Of a stretch of DNA of 47,303 nt, positions 32,311 to 41,118 are shown one piece after another (positions within the stretch are counted from its first letter, which is position 1; every line of letters starts with the position of its first letter). The notes under the pieces are model-generated. The model was not told the DNA's origin, made no database searches, and was given only the letters and a program-made list of their open reading frames with translations. The stretch is taken from assembly GCA_964568075.1 (NCBI GenBank), contig CAZMOM010000027.1:1-47303 (forward strand). Reading direction: 5' to 3'. The DNA is from MnTg04 sp964568075. Its GTDB lineage: Bacteria; Pseudomonadota; Gammaproteobacteria; Steroidobacterales; MnTg04. The position numbers were made by a program, and so were the translations under genes.

Positions 32311-35300
32311 ATGGCAATCACTAATCACGAACGAGTCGGTAAGACACTGGAGCTCTTGAAAACAGGGCTTGGACCATTCGTCGAACGCGAATTCAAAGCG
32401 AAGTTTGGCGAGAATTGGGCATCTGAAGTTAAAGAAGTACTAACCGACACACGGCTGGGTGGCCGCAAAAAGGACTCGCTAAACGATGTAGCGGCTTTGC
32501 TCGTCATGATGGACCGTAAGTGGGGCGACGTTTTTCGCCGCATTCTCGGTAAAGCTGAGCGCAGCTTGGTAAATGAATTGCTCGATATTCGAAACAAATG
32601 GGCGCACCAGGAGACTTTTTCCAGCGATGACACCTACCGTTCCCTCGATTCAGCATCCCGATTGCTGGCCGCCGTATCCGCGCCAGAGGCAGCCCAGATC
32701 GATAAAGTCAAAATGGAACTCCTGAGGGTTCGATTCGATGAACAAATGCGGGCGGAAAAACGTAAGACTGCTGGTACCGCAATTGAAACCCAGGTAACCG
32801 GTAGCCTAAAGCCGTGGCGCGAGGTAGTGACTCCGCATAAGGACGTCGCCAGTGGCAACTATCAGCAGGCAGAATTTGCGGCAGACCTATGGCAGGTGCA
32901 CATGGGGGAAGGAATTGATGAATACCGCGATCCAGTAGAGTTTTTTCGGCGGACATTTTTGACCGAAAGTCTGAAGGGGTTACTCGTAGGCGCCGTGAAT
33001 CGTCTTTCTGGAAAGAGTGGCGACCCAGTTGTGCAATTACAGACAAATTTCGGTGGCGGCAAAACGCACTCAATGCTGGCTTTGTATCACTTGTTTTCTG
33101 GCGTACCGCCTACCGATTTGCTTGGAGTAGATATACTGCTAGAGGAAGCGACTGCCGAAGGACTGCCGACGATTAATCGAGTTGTCTTGGTTGGTAACAA
33201 GATTTCTCCAGGTAATCCTGTTACCAAAAAGGACGGCACTGAAATCCGCACCCTATGGGGTGAATTGGCGTGGCAGCTCGGTTTCTCGGCAGGCGGCGAA
33301 AAGGAAGCGAAAAAGGCGTTTGATCGCGTTGCTGCGGACGATGAAAAAGCGACGAGTCCAGGCGACGTACTGCGCAAATTGTTTAACGACTATGGGCCCT
33401 GTTTGATCTTGATCGACGAGTGGGTGGCCTATGCGAGGCAGTTGCACGACGAAGGCGATTTGCCCGCCGGGGGATTTGAGACGCAGTTTTCGTTTGCCCA
33501 GGTACTCACTGAATCGGCAAAGTTGGCTGGCAATTGTCTTTTGGTCATTAGTCTTCCAGCCTCGGATACGTCGGCATCGCCACACGCTCAAGCTGACGAT
33601 GTAGAGGTCGGCGGCGTGCGTGGCCGAGAAGCATTGAGCCGCTTGCAGAATGTTATTGGTCGGCTTGAATCCTCCTGGCGGCCGGCTAGCGCCGAGGAAG
33701 GGTTCGAGATTGTGCGCCGTCGGTTATTCGAACCGTTGGTCACGCAAGATCAATTCAAAGCTCGTGATCTTGTCGCTCGCGAGTTCTTCGATATGTACCG
33801 TTCTCAGCAACAGGAATTTCCGCCAGATTGTCGAGCCGCCGATTATGAGAAACGCCTTAAAAATGCGTACCCGATACACCCCGAGATATTTGATCGTTTG
33901 TACGAAGATTGGTCGACGCTGGTGAAATTTCAGCGTACGCGAGGTGTGTTGCGCTTAATGGCGGCGGTTATTCATAGCCTTTGGCAAAAAGGTGATCGCA
34001 ACCCGCTGATTTTGCCGGCAAACCTACCAATCGACGATCCGAGAGTTCAGTTTGAGCTGACCCGTTATTTGCCGGATGTCTGGGTTCCGATTATCGAAAA
34101 GGACGTCGATGGACCGAACTCATTGCCGCTGATGTTGGACGGGGAACTGCCTAACCTCGGCAAGTTCCATGCCGCGCGCCGTGTCGCTCGGACGATTTAT
34201 CTAGGGTCTGCCCCGACACAAAAGGCCGCCAATCGGGGTGTGGAAGATCGAACCATTAATCTTGGCTGTGTAATGCCCGGTGAAACTCCGGGCGTATTTG
34301 GTGACGCGTTGCGGCGGTTGGCAAGTACCGCTACTTATCTTTACCAGGACGGCCCGCGCTACTGGTACTCAACTCAGCCAACGGTCACCAAACTCGCAGA
34401 TGACCGGGCAGAACAGTTTAAGAGGGATACCGACAAGGTCACCGAGGAGTTGGTAGAAAGAATCAGATTAGATCTACGAAATTCTTCCGATTTTTCACGG
34501 GTTCACTCGATGCCGCAGTCGGGGCATGATGTTCCGGACGAGACCGATGCAAGACTGGTTGTACTGGGGCCTGATTCGCCGCACAGCAAGGAGACTGACT
34601 CTGCTGCCTTTAAGTCAGCAAAGGCCATGCTCGAGAGTCGCGGGAATTCGCCCAGGCTTTACCGAAATACTTTGGTGTTTCTCGCGGCGGACAAGAATCG
34701 CTTACAGGATCTGGATGAAGCACTTCGCAAGTACTTGGCGTGGAGCTCAATCGTTAATGAAAAAGATACTTTGAATCTTGATCCCCATCAGGTCAAACAA
34801 GCGGAAACGCAGCGCAAGTCGGCGGACGGAGAAGTATCGGCGAGATTGCCTGAAACGTATCAGTGGTTATTGGTTCCTGTGCAAACAGATCCTCAATCAG
34901 AAGTTGAGTGGCAAGCGCTGAGATTATCCGGTCAGGACTCATTGGCAGCTAGAGCAGCCAAAAAGCTAAAAAATGACGAGTTGCTAGTGCCGACATTGGC
35001 CGGTACTCGACTCAAAATGGAGTTGGACCGAATCCCGCTTTGGCGTGGTGACTTTGTTTTTGTAAAGCAATTAATGGAGGATTTTGCCAAATATTGCTAT
35101 CTGCCTCGCCTATCAAATTCGTCAACACTATATCGTGCCATTGAAGACGGAGTCTCACTAATTACCTGGGAATCGGACGCGTTCGCATTTGCAGACAGCT
35201 ACGATGATGATGCGAAAAGGTTTCGAGGACTTCGCGGCGGCCAGATGGTCTCGGTATTTGATGCAGATGCTGGTCTCGTAGTGCAGCCAGAAATAGCAAG

Positions 35301-35685
35301 ACAGCAGAGAGACACGGAAACCAAGCTGCCTGGGGATGATGAACAATCAGGCGAGGCGGAAACGGGGCCAGGTGAAACTGGTGGAGATGGCGGTTCGACT
35401 ACCGGACCGGGAGAGGGCGGAGCGATTGATGTTGAATCACCGAAGAGTGGCCCGAAGCGATTTTATGGCTCCGTCGAACTTGATCCTGTCAAAGCCAAAC
35501 TTTTGTTTTCCGAAATTGTTGATGAGGTTGTTGAACATTTCACAACCCAACACACAAGTACGGTTCGCATATCAGTGGAAATTCAGGTCGATTCTGAGAC
35601 AGGATTCAGCGAACACATTGAACGAACAGTTCGTGAAAACTGTGGACATTTGAAGTTTGGGTCTGCGGAGTTCGAGGATGAGTGA
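32311..35685 (+). CDS. DUF499 ATPase with N-terminal HEPN (Swt1-like) domain
   Basis: A 1124-residue protein. Residues 1-125 resemble a Swt1-type HEPN domain with the RX4H motif RNKWAH (Arg94-His99), a signature of metal-free RNases. The body is the DUF499/COG1483 P-loop ATPase: Walker A FGGGKTHS (Lys251) and Walker B LILIDEW (Asp369, Glu370). A Gly/Thr/Glu-rich linker near 1010-1040 leads to a C-terminal domain. DUF499 and DUF1156 genes are a known pair in defence islands. The start of a next gene overlaps its stop. Likely the large sensor or effector ATPase of this system; the RNase activity is inferred from the motif. Confidence 0.87.
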   Translation: MAITNHERVGKTLELLKTGLGPFVEREFKAKFGENWASEVKEVLTDTRLGGRKKDSLNDVAALLVMMDRKWGDVFRRILGKAERSLVNELLDIRNKWAHQETFSSDDTYRSLDSASRLLAAVSAPEAAQIDKVKMELLRVRFDEQMRAEKRKTAGTAIETQVTGSLKPWREVVTPHKDVASGNYQQAEFAADLWQVHMGEGIDEYRDPVEFFRRTFLTESLKGLLVGAVNRLSGKSGDPVVQLQTNFGGGKTHSMLALYHLFSGVPPTDLLGVDILLEEATAEGLPTINRVVLVGNKISPGNPVTKKDGTEIRTLWGELAWQLGFSAGGEKEAKKAFDRVAADDEKATSPGDVLRKLFNDYGPCLILIDEWVAYARQLHDEGDLPAGGFETQFSFAQVLTESAKLAGNCLLVISLPASDTSASPHAQADDVEVGGVRGREALSRLQNVIGRLESSWRPASAEEGFEIVRRRLFEPLVTQDQFKARDLVAREFFDMYRSQQQEFPPDCRAADYEKRLKNAYPIHPEIFDRLYEDWSTLVKFQRTRGVLRLMAAVIHSLWQKGDRNPLILPANLPIDDPRVQFELTRYLPDVWVPIIEKDVDGPNSLPLMLDGELPNLGKFHAARRVARTIYLGSAPTQKAANRGVEDRTINLGCVMPGETPGVFGDALRRLASTATYLYQDGPRYWYSTQPTVTKLADDRAEQFKRDTDKVTEELVERIRLDLRNSSDFSRVHSMPQSGHDVPDETDARLVVLGPDSPHSKETDSAAFKSAKAMLESRGNSPRLYRNTLVFLAADKNRLQDLDEALRKYLAWSSIVNEKDTLNLDPHQVKQAETQRKSADGEVSARLPETYQWLLVPVQTDPQSEVEWQALRLSGQDSLAARAAKKLKNDELLVPTLAGTRLKMELDRIPLWRGDFVFVKQLMEDFAKYCYLPRLSNSSTLYRAIEDGVSLITWESDAFAFADSYDDDAKRFRGLRGGQMVSVFDADAGLVVQPEIARQQRDTETKLPGDDEQSGEAETGPGETGGDGGSTTGPGEGGAIDVESPKSGPKRFYGSVELDPVKAKLLFSEIVDEVVEHFTTQHTSTVRISVEIQVDSETGFSEHIERTVRENCGHLKFGSAEFEDE

Positions 35686-35737
35686 GGACCTGAATAACCC
35701 AATTTGGTTAAAAGCAACGCAGGTAGGTCGGGGCTAA
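35678..35737 (+). pseudogene. Truncated start of the next operon gene
   Basis: ATG 35678 overlaps the DUF499 stop in the compact style of this operon and reads MSEDLNNPIWLKATQVGRG before TAA. The last codons run into a short repeat-like hairpin, so the original gene was probably cut off here by recombination, losing its body. What it encoded cannot be told from 19 residues. Confidence 0.55.
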
Positions 35738-35750
35738 AATGCGTTAGCCC
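35731..35750. repeat. Short hairpin (REP-like)
   Basis: GGGCTAA-AATGCG-TTAGCCC, a 7-bp perfect stem within a 'gtaggtcggggcta' context that resembles dispersed gammaproteobacterial intergenic repeats. It marks the spot where the gene after DUF499 is broken. It has no T-run, so is not a convincing terminator. Confidence 0.5.
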
Positions 35751-35784
35751 ATACCGCCCAGACGTATTAATCAGCAGCTTCGGC

Positions 35785-37584
35785 TTAACCGCCGAACAAA
35801 TTTGATGGACCTAGTTGCCGGCCATCAGCGAGTAAATGTACAGCCTTCATGACCAGCTCCGCTCTGCGCTGTAGAAAGCGCTGGAAATCGACCTTCAGTT
35901 TCTCGGCCTTTTCCGTATCCGATAGCCCCTCGTAACCCCCGTTAGCCAGTTCAGGGATGGGGATCAGGTGCGAATGCAGCCTTTCGGTCACAATTTCCTC
36001 GGATGTCCATTGGTACCGATCCTTCAGGTATTCCAGTGGGTCTTTGCGTCCGATCGACATATTCGTCTTGTCCGCTATCAGCGAGCAGTTCAGCGCCAGA
36101 AAACTAGTGATGTCAGCTTCCTTCAACAAAGCGTCGGGATAGACATGATGATAATGACGCTGTTCAACATTATTGGGGCTTAGTCGCTCTCCGGTCGAGA
36201 AATCCATAGCTCCCAGGCGGCATTCCACCGCCAGTACCGCCCTGCCGCGAATCGACGCTCGCTTTGGCCAGTCCGCAGTCAACAGCTCCTCCACATCAGT
36301 CAGTTGATACTCACCGAAAATAGGAACATCTGCCGATGTGAACAGGTCTCCTGTCGCTTTGGTCTCCCCAATGATGACACCTCTCAGTGCCACAAAATCC
36401 GAGTAGGCGTATGTTGCTGCTGAATTTTCGTAACGATCTGTAAAAAAAGCGTGCCACAGATATTTTTTGAGCAACAACTCGTCCTGGCCACGCTTGTCAC
36501 CAGATTCTGGGATAAACGAGTATAGCGCCGCGACTACTGCTAGGACCGCGTTGGTAGGCAGGCGCTGATGATCAAAGATACCTTCTCCGCGTAAAAACTC
36601 TGCCATCCGGCTAAGACCTTGTTCCATGACGGCCCAGTCCTCAACCATACGTTTCTTGTCCATGTCCCATGCGCCACGCTGATTGGGTAGGCTGCCTTGC
36701 AACAATGCGGAGGTCGTTAGGATCAGATCTGACAGGAGAGCATACCGGGCGACCTCTGGGTGCCGTTCATCCAGTTCATCCTGTAGGTCGTGTAGCGATC
36801 GGCCCATAACACTCTCAACCTCGGCGACGATGATGTCGTATTGCGAGAGCGGCTTGCTGTTCGTGTTCATGTTGATGAATACATCCAGCGCGACACTTTT
36901 TTCTGTCGTCGCCGGTAGAGACAAATAGGGCAGATTGTAGTTTGCGACAACAGAACGCAAATCCCTGATGCTGTCACTGACGGCCTTTTTGAACTCTAGG
37001 AACCGCTCTAGTGCCGCGATGTCGTCTTGCGGCTTACCTGCTTCCGTGGCTTGGCTAATCCAGTCATCAATCTCGGCCTGAATATCCTCAGGTTTCAGTA
37101 AGTGTGCCGGAATTAACCCTCGCTGCAGGCACCGCGCCGGATCATCACACCACAATGGATACTTACCACCGTTCTTTTTCATATAACGACCGCGAAAAAA
37201 TACCGACATGTCTTCACGTTCCTCGTCACCCTCGTAGTTATCAAACTCGTTAAGGTAGATGTAGTAGGTTTCCCAGTCATAGTTGTTGTGAAAGGTCCGC
37301 CACAGAGCGGTGAGTCGCTGTTGGCCATCAAGCAGCTGCTCCAGAATCCGCCTATCGCTCTCCGGGGCTGTCTTGAGGAATCGCGATATAAACTTTTCAT
37401 CATCCGTATCGACCTGAAGCACCAACGTGATACCCAGCGGCAGGTTGTTGATGGTGGTGTGAAGGAGGCTGCTGATACGGTGACGGTCCCATGCCTCATA
37501 ACGCTGAAAGCGTGGCAACTTTATTTCGCCTCGCTGAATCATGCCGTACCAATCTTTGAGGTTTCGGTTACGGGCTTCCATCAT
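35785..37584 (-). CDS. DUF262/HNH (GmrSD-like) protein
   Basis: A 599-residue protein of the DUF262 family. The N-terminal ParB/Srx-like domain has KLPRFQRYEAWDRHRI, LPLGITLVL and the conserved LLDGQQRLTALW. The C-terminal part has an HNH-like motif, RHYHHVYPDALL followed by NCSLIADKTNMSIG, as in DUF1524. Type IV restriction enzymes such as GmrSD, which cut modified phage DNA, and BrxU share this layout. It converges on the DUF499 operon and extends the defence island. Start ATG 37584; the second Met is also possible. Confidence 0.83.
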   Translation of the reverse strand: MMEARNRNLKDWYGMIQRGEIKLPRFQRYEAWDRHRISSLLHTTINNLPLGITLVLQVDTDDEKFISRFLKTAPESDRRILEQLLDGQQRLTALWRTFHNNYDWETYYIYLNEFDNYEGDEEREDMSVFFRGRYMKKNGGKYPLWCDDPARCLQRGLIPAHLLKPEDIQAEIDDWISQATEAGKPQDDIAALERFLEFKKAVSDSIRDLRSVVANYNLPYLSLPATTEKSVALDVFINMNTNSKPLSQYDIIVAEVESVMGRSLHDLQDELDERHPEVARYALLSDLILTTSALLQGSLPNQRGAWDMDKKRMVEDWAVMEQGLSRMAEFLRGEGIFDHQRLPTNAVLAVVAALYSFIPESGDKRGQDELLLKKYLWHAFFTDRYENSAATYAYSDFVALRGVIIGETKATGDLFTSADVPIFGEYQLTDVEELLTADWPKRASIRGRAVLAVECRLGAMDFSTGERLSPNNVEQRHYHHVYPDALLKEADITSFLALNCSLIADKTNMSIGRKDPLEYLKDRYQWTSEEIVTERLHSHLIPIPELANGGYEGLSDTEKAEKLKVDFQRFLQRRAELVMKAVHLLADGRQLGPSNLFGG

Positions 37585-37816
37585 CAGTCTCCATTAGGAT
37601 CAAATTTCAGGCATGTCAATAATCTGCATATTCCATTTGAGAATAGCAAAACTCGCTTGTCAGACACCAATCAAGTCTGTTTTAGCTAATTCGCGTTTTG
37701 TCCGTGGATGTCCTGACGCAAAACTGGTCAGGCTACACCGATACTGCGGAAATATAGTTGTATCTAGGTGCGATTAAACCATTTCGTCAGATCAAGTTTC
37801 CCCTGCCGCTGCTCCC
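37585..37816. other. Intergenic stretch, nothing recognised
   Basis: Upstream region of the DUF262 gene, AT-rich, with no supported ORF on either strand. It leads into the duplicated DUF418 leader. A promoter for DUF262 must lie here, but I cannot place it. Confidence 0.3.
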
Positions 37817-37978
37817 ATTGCCCGTCCCCGCCTTCGCGTACTCTCCCACACCAACAATAATAGCGATGCGGTCTACCGCGTCGCAGCAATAAAACTTAAA
37901 AGAGTGTTATTCGTAAATGGATTTGGTCCGTGGCGTGGAGTTATATGGCAACCTTTTGATGAATTTTTTTCGCATGGA
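37817..37978 (+). pseudogene. Broken copy of the DUF418 leader and 5' coding end
   Basis: 37817-37893 matches the leader of the intact DUF418 gene at 39479-39557 (shared 'gtcgcagcaataaa' and 'ccgcc-tcgcgtac-ctc' words). After a small deletion, 37917 on reads MDLVRGVELYGNLLMNFF, matching MDVIRGVALFGILLMNIF at residue 30 of the intact protein. Homology ends at about 37978, near the end of the DUF222/HNH gene. So a DUF418 5' end lies on each side of that gene. Confidence 0.8.
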
Positions 37979-38025
37979 TTTCCGTGTCAGCCCATCACTA
38001 TTGTCAGCTTACAGTATCCCGACCC

Positions 38026-39354
38026 CTAACCCTGCAACGCCTCAACCGCCATGTCGTAATCCATCCTCTCCCCGAACCACTTGGGTACGCAGGTATCGGA
38101 ATCGATATCGATGCCGGATATTTCATTGCGCAGCCGATCCAACGTGTCGGTGTTGGTCGGGATGTGTGGCGAGTGAACTACGTGGCTGATGGTCTTGCCA
38201 TCTTCGTTTTTGAAAACGATGCGTCCATCTACGGTCTTTTCACAGCCAAAGCCGCCCTCATGCACCAATCGATGATGATATCGGCAGAGCTGCACGAGAT
38301 TGTTAATACTGGTTTCGCCGCCCTCGGCCCAGTGTTTGATGTGGTGTCCGTCGATGTAATGCTGATGGGTACAGCCTGGGAAGCGGCAGCCTTTGTCTCT
38401 GGCCTTTAATATTCGTCGCATGGCGGGTGGAATAACCCGGGATTTTCGCCCGATATTTATGGGTTCTCCGGTTTCGTCCTCGAAAAGCTTGACGATACGG
38501 CTGTCACAGGCGATGCGCCGGGATGTTTCCGCGGAAACATTGGGTCCGTGTTCGAGTTCGCAGATCTCGCCGCTGCCGTCTTCGAGTGTTTCCGCGGAAA
38601 CATGGACGACGACCTGGTAACGGTCGGCGGTGGATGAGCTTTTGGCGCCGTGGCTCAAATAGGTCTCGGCCAGTTCTGCCAGGGCATCGGCTCGGCGGAC
38701 GGCGAAAGGCTCTTTTTCCTTGATGTCTGAGTGATTGGGGGGATTCGATGTTTCCGCGGAAACATTTTCCTGTTGTTCAGAGTTTTCGGCATCGGCTCTG
38801 TCCATGGCCATTTCCAGCGCTTTGATCACCAGCGCGCCCTGCTCGGCTGGCAGCCTCCCGTTGATAACGAGGGAGCCGTCGTCATCGTAGTAATAGGTCA
38901 ATTCCCGATTCTCGTGCTGTTGGTTGGCATTCTCGGCATCCTGCAGCCGTTTCACTCGACGATATTTGGATACCAGCGATTCCATGTGACTGGCCGTGCC
39001 GTGTCTGGCGACCGACAGCAGAAACTCTTCGTTTTCTTCGTTGGCGACCCGGGTCATGGCGCGGACTTTCGAATAGCTGATCTCGCCCTTGGCAAAGGCG
39101 GCGCTGATTTCGGGTAGACCGGCCAGCTGATGGGCCACGCGGACTTTCTCCCTTGCGGCGTTCAGGCCGATCCCGCATTGCCAGTTCAGCCAATGGGCAC
39201 AGGAATACAGACCTTCATAATGCCAGCCGCCTTGTTCGTCGAATTCACGGATCAGCTCCAGCAACCGGTAGTCGGCGGCATACATATAGCCACAGAGTTG
39301 GGTGATTTCGGCGCCGAGTGCGTCATGCCGACGCTGGATTTCGGGGGTGTTCAT
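38026..39354 (-). CDS. DUF222 / HNH endonuclease (13E12-repeat-like)
   Basis: A 442-residue protein with an N-terminal DUF222 domain (HWLNWQCGIGLNAAREKVRV, LPEISAAFAKGEISYSKVRA) and a C-terminal HNH nuclease motif (CRFPGCTHQHYIDGHHIKHW, then NNLVQLCRYHHRLVHEGGFG). The family is abundant, multi-copy and thought to be mobile in some bacteria. The stretch VSAET occurs three times (about residues 198, 252 and 273), each coded by the same 16-base palindrome. The gene is placed between two copies of the DUF418 5' region, which suggests insertion or duplication. No HNH residue is missing. Confidence 0.88.
   Translation of the reverse strand: MNTPEIQRRHDALGAEITQLCGYMYAADYRLLELIREFDEQGGWHYEGLYSCAHWLNWQCGIGLNAAREKVRVAHQLAGLPEISAAFAKGEISYSKVRAMTRVANEENEEFLLSVARHGTASHMESLVSKYRRVKRLQDAENANQQHENRELTYYYDDDGSLVINGRLPAEQGALVIKALEMAMDRADAENSEQQENVSAETSNPPNHSDIKEKEPFAVRRADALAELAETYLSHGAKSSSTADRYQVVVHVSAETLEDGSGEICELEHGPNVSAETSRRIACDSRIVKLFEDETGEPINIGRKSRVIPPAMRRILKARDKGCRFPGCTHQHYIDGHHIKHWAEGGETSINNLVQLCRYHHRLVHEGGFGCEKTVDGRIVFKNEDGKTISHVVHSPHIPTNTDTLDRLRNEISGIDIDSDTCVPKWFGERMDYDMAVEALQG
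38524..38764. repeat. Three 16-bp palindromes inside the HNH gene
   Basis: TGTTTCCGCGGAAACA occurs without change at 38524-38539, 38587-38602 and 38749-38764. All three are in the same reading frame and encode VSAET. Spacings are 63 and 162 bases. The perfect conservation at base level, with wobble positions fixed, is more than the protein would need. Confidence 0.9.
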
Positions 39355-39478
39355 GGCCTGCTCCGAGGGGGTAAATGGATACTGTTATAATATACAGTAG
39401 TATACACATATCTCATTGAAAAACAAGGTTTTAATTGGTTTATTTTGGCATAAATTCGGGCCGGAAAGCAGGCCGCTG

Positions 39479-39557
39479 ATTGCCCCTCGCCCCGCCCTCG
39501 CGTACCCTCCCTCAACAACAAAAATCGCGACGTTTTCTACTGCGTCGCAGCAATAAA
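39479..39557 (+). repeat. Leader of DUF418 gene, duplicated at 37817
   Basis: Non-coding stretch just ahead of the DUF418 ribosome site that recurs, diverged, at 37817-37893. The two are direct repeats flanking the HNH gene. It may carry the DUF418 promoter or a leader structure. Confidence 0.7.
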
Positions 39558-39577
39558 TAAGAACAAGGGAGAGAATC

Positions 39578-40909
39578 ATGAACCAGGACACTTCCGGCCT
39601 GACGACCACCAATATCCAGCCGCCACAGGTCGGCCCGGTCACGGGTCGGGAGCGTTTCGCGTCGATGGACGTGATCCGGGGCGTGGCGTTGTTCGGCATC
39701 CTGCTGATGAACATTTTTGGCTTTGGCTATGCCGTCGGCTGGACGGAGTATCTCGATCCGGTCACACGGGTCGGTGCGGATTACTGGGTTTGGTTCGTGA
39801 TGGTGTTTGCTCTCGAGGGTACGCAGCGTACTTTGTTCTCATTGTTGTTCGGCGCGGGCGTCATCCTCCTGACTTCGCGGATGGAAGAACGCGGCGCGGG
39901 TTTATTCACCGCGGATATTTTTTATCGGCGCAACATCTGGCTGATCGCCTTCGGCATGATCCACGCCTACCTCCTGTTATGGGATGGCGACATTCTTTAT
40001 TACTATGGCATCGTCGCCTTGTTCCTGTTTCCCTTGCGCAACCTGTCGCCACGAAAACTGATCCTGACCAGCCTGGCCGCCTTCCTGGCGATGTCCATGG
40101 TTTATAACTATGACAAGAGCGAGCGCTTCAATGCTTTTGCCGAATACACCGAGGCGCAGGAAATCCTGGCCGATGGCGGTGAACTGGACGAGGATCAGGA
40201 AGAAGCGGTCGAGAAGTGGGAGGAAGAGGTCAAGGATCATGTCGCGGACGAGGAAAAAATCCAGGAACGGATCGATAACCACACGGGCAGCTACTGGAAG
40301 ACCTTCATGCACCATGTGCCTTATTTGACGAAGTATCATGGCAACGAGACTTATATCTACATGTTCCTCGATGGCTTTTCCGTGATGGTGCTGGGCATGG
40401 CCTTGTTCAAACTGGGCTTTTTGACTCTGCGACGGCCGTCCAGTGATTACTGGATCATGGCGGCCGTGGGTTATGGCATTGGCCTGTCGGTGAGCTGGTG
40501 GGAGGTCAACCACATCGTCAGCAACGACTTCGATATGCTGCGAATGGCCGAGACCTGGCCGACCTATGACATGGGCCGCCTCGGCAATGGCCTGGGGCAC
40601 CTTGGATTGTTGCTGTTGTTCGTGCGTTCGGGCGCGCTGTCCTGGTTGCAATCGTCACTCGCGGCGGTCGGCCGCATGGCGCTGACCAACTACATCATGC
40701 ACTCGGTGATTGCCATGTTCGTGTTCTTAGGCGTTGGCTTCGGGATGTATGGGCAGTTCAGCCGAATCGAGTTGTATTACGTCGTGCTGGGTATCGTCGT
40801 GTTTCAGTTGATTATCAGCCCGATCTGGCTGAAGTATTACCGTTTCGGTCCGCTGGAATGGGTCTGGCGATCGCTGACGTATATGAAGCGGCCGCAGTTG
40901 AGGCGGTGA
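39578..40909 (+). CDS. DUF418 multi-pass membrane protein
   Basis: A 443-residue inner-membrane protein. After a ~28-residue soluble start comes the family opening ERFASMDVIRGVALFGILL, then about ten hydrophobic segments. A charged, acidic loop (residues ~185-235, DELDEDQEEAVEKWEEE-like) breaks the membrane part. The C-terminal DUF418 domain includes AVGRMALTNYIMHSV, the signature of the family. Relatives resemble acyltransferase-3-like membrane proteins; the function is unknown. ATG 39578 has AAGGGAGAG before it. Confidence 0.88.
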   Translation: MNQDTSGLTTTNIQPPQVGPVTGRERFASMDVIRGVALFGILLMNIFGFGYAVGWTEYLDPVTRVGADYWVWFVMVFALEGTQRTLFSLLFGAGVILLTSRMEERGAGLFTADIFYRRNIWLIAFGMIHAYLLLWDGDILYYYGIVALFLFPLRNLSPRKLILTSLAAFLAMSMVYNYDKSERFNAFAEYTEAQEILADGGELDEDQEEAVEKWEEEVKDHVADEEKIQERIDNHTGSYWKTFMHHVPYLTKYHGNETYIYMFLDGFSVMVLGMALFKLGFLTLRRPSSDYWIMAAVGYGIGLSVSWWEVNHIVSNDFDMLRMAETWPTYDMGRLGNGLGHLGLLLLFVRSGALSWLQSSLAAVGRMALTNYIMHSVIAMFVFLGVGFGMYGQFSRIELYYVVLGIVVFQLIISPIWLKYYRFGPLEWVWRSLTYMKRPQLRR

Positions 40910-40940
40910 CAGTTGATTATTAGAGGCTATCAGGGCGCTT

Positions 40941-40990
40941 AGGTTAACCGGTTAACCTCTGTGGTAATGAGGTCGGGCTTTCGGGCCCGA
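40941..40990 (+). terminator. Palindrome and weak hairpin after DUF418
   Basis: AGGTTAACCGGTTAACCT (40941-40958) is a perfect 18-bp palindrome. It is followed by TCGGGC-TTTCGG-GCCCGA (40973-40990), a hairpin without a strong T-run. Together they may end the DUF418 transcript; the palindrome could also be an operator. Confidence 0.4.
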
Positions 40991-41118
40991 TTAAACAAGA
41001 GAATCTGCCCCCTTTTATTGTTTCGTTTCATTTTTTGTCTCTGAAAATACTTAACTAATTAATTATTAACGTTTTTTAGTTCTTCTTTTATTTCATATTT
41101 TGTTGCATAATTTGTCTC

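Noticed and set aside
22895..35685. Complete DISARM system
   Set aside because: Helicase and methylase resemble DrmD and DrmMI, but drmA, drmB and drmC are absent.
39977..40651. 224-codon frame antisense to the DUF418 gene
   Set aside because: Shadow frame; low-complexity His/Gln/Gly composition from the opposite of membrane codons.
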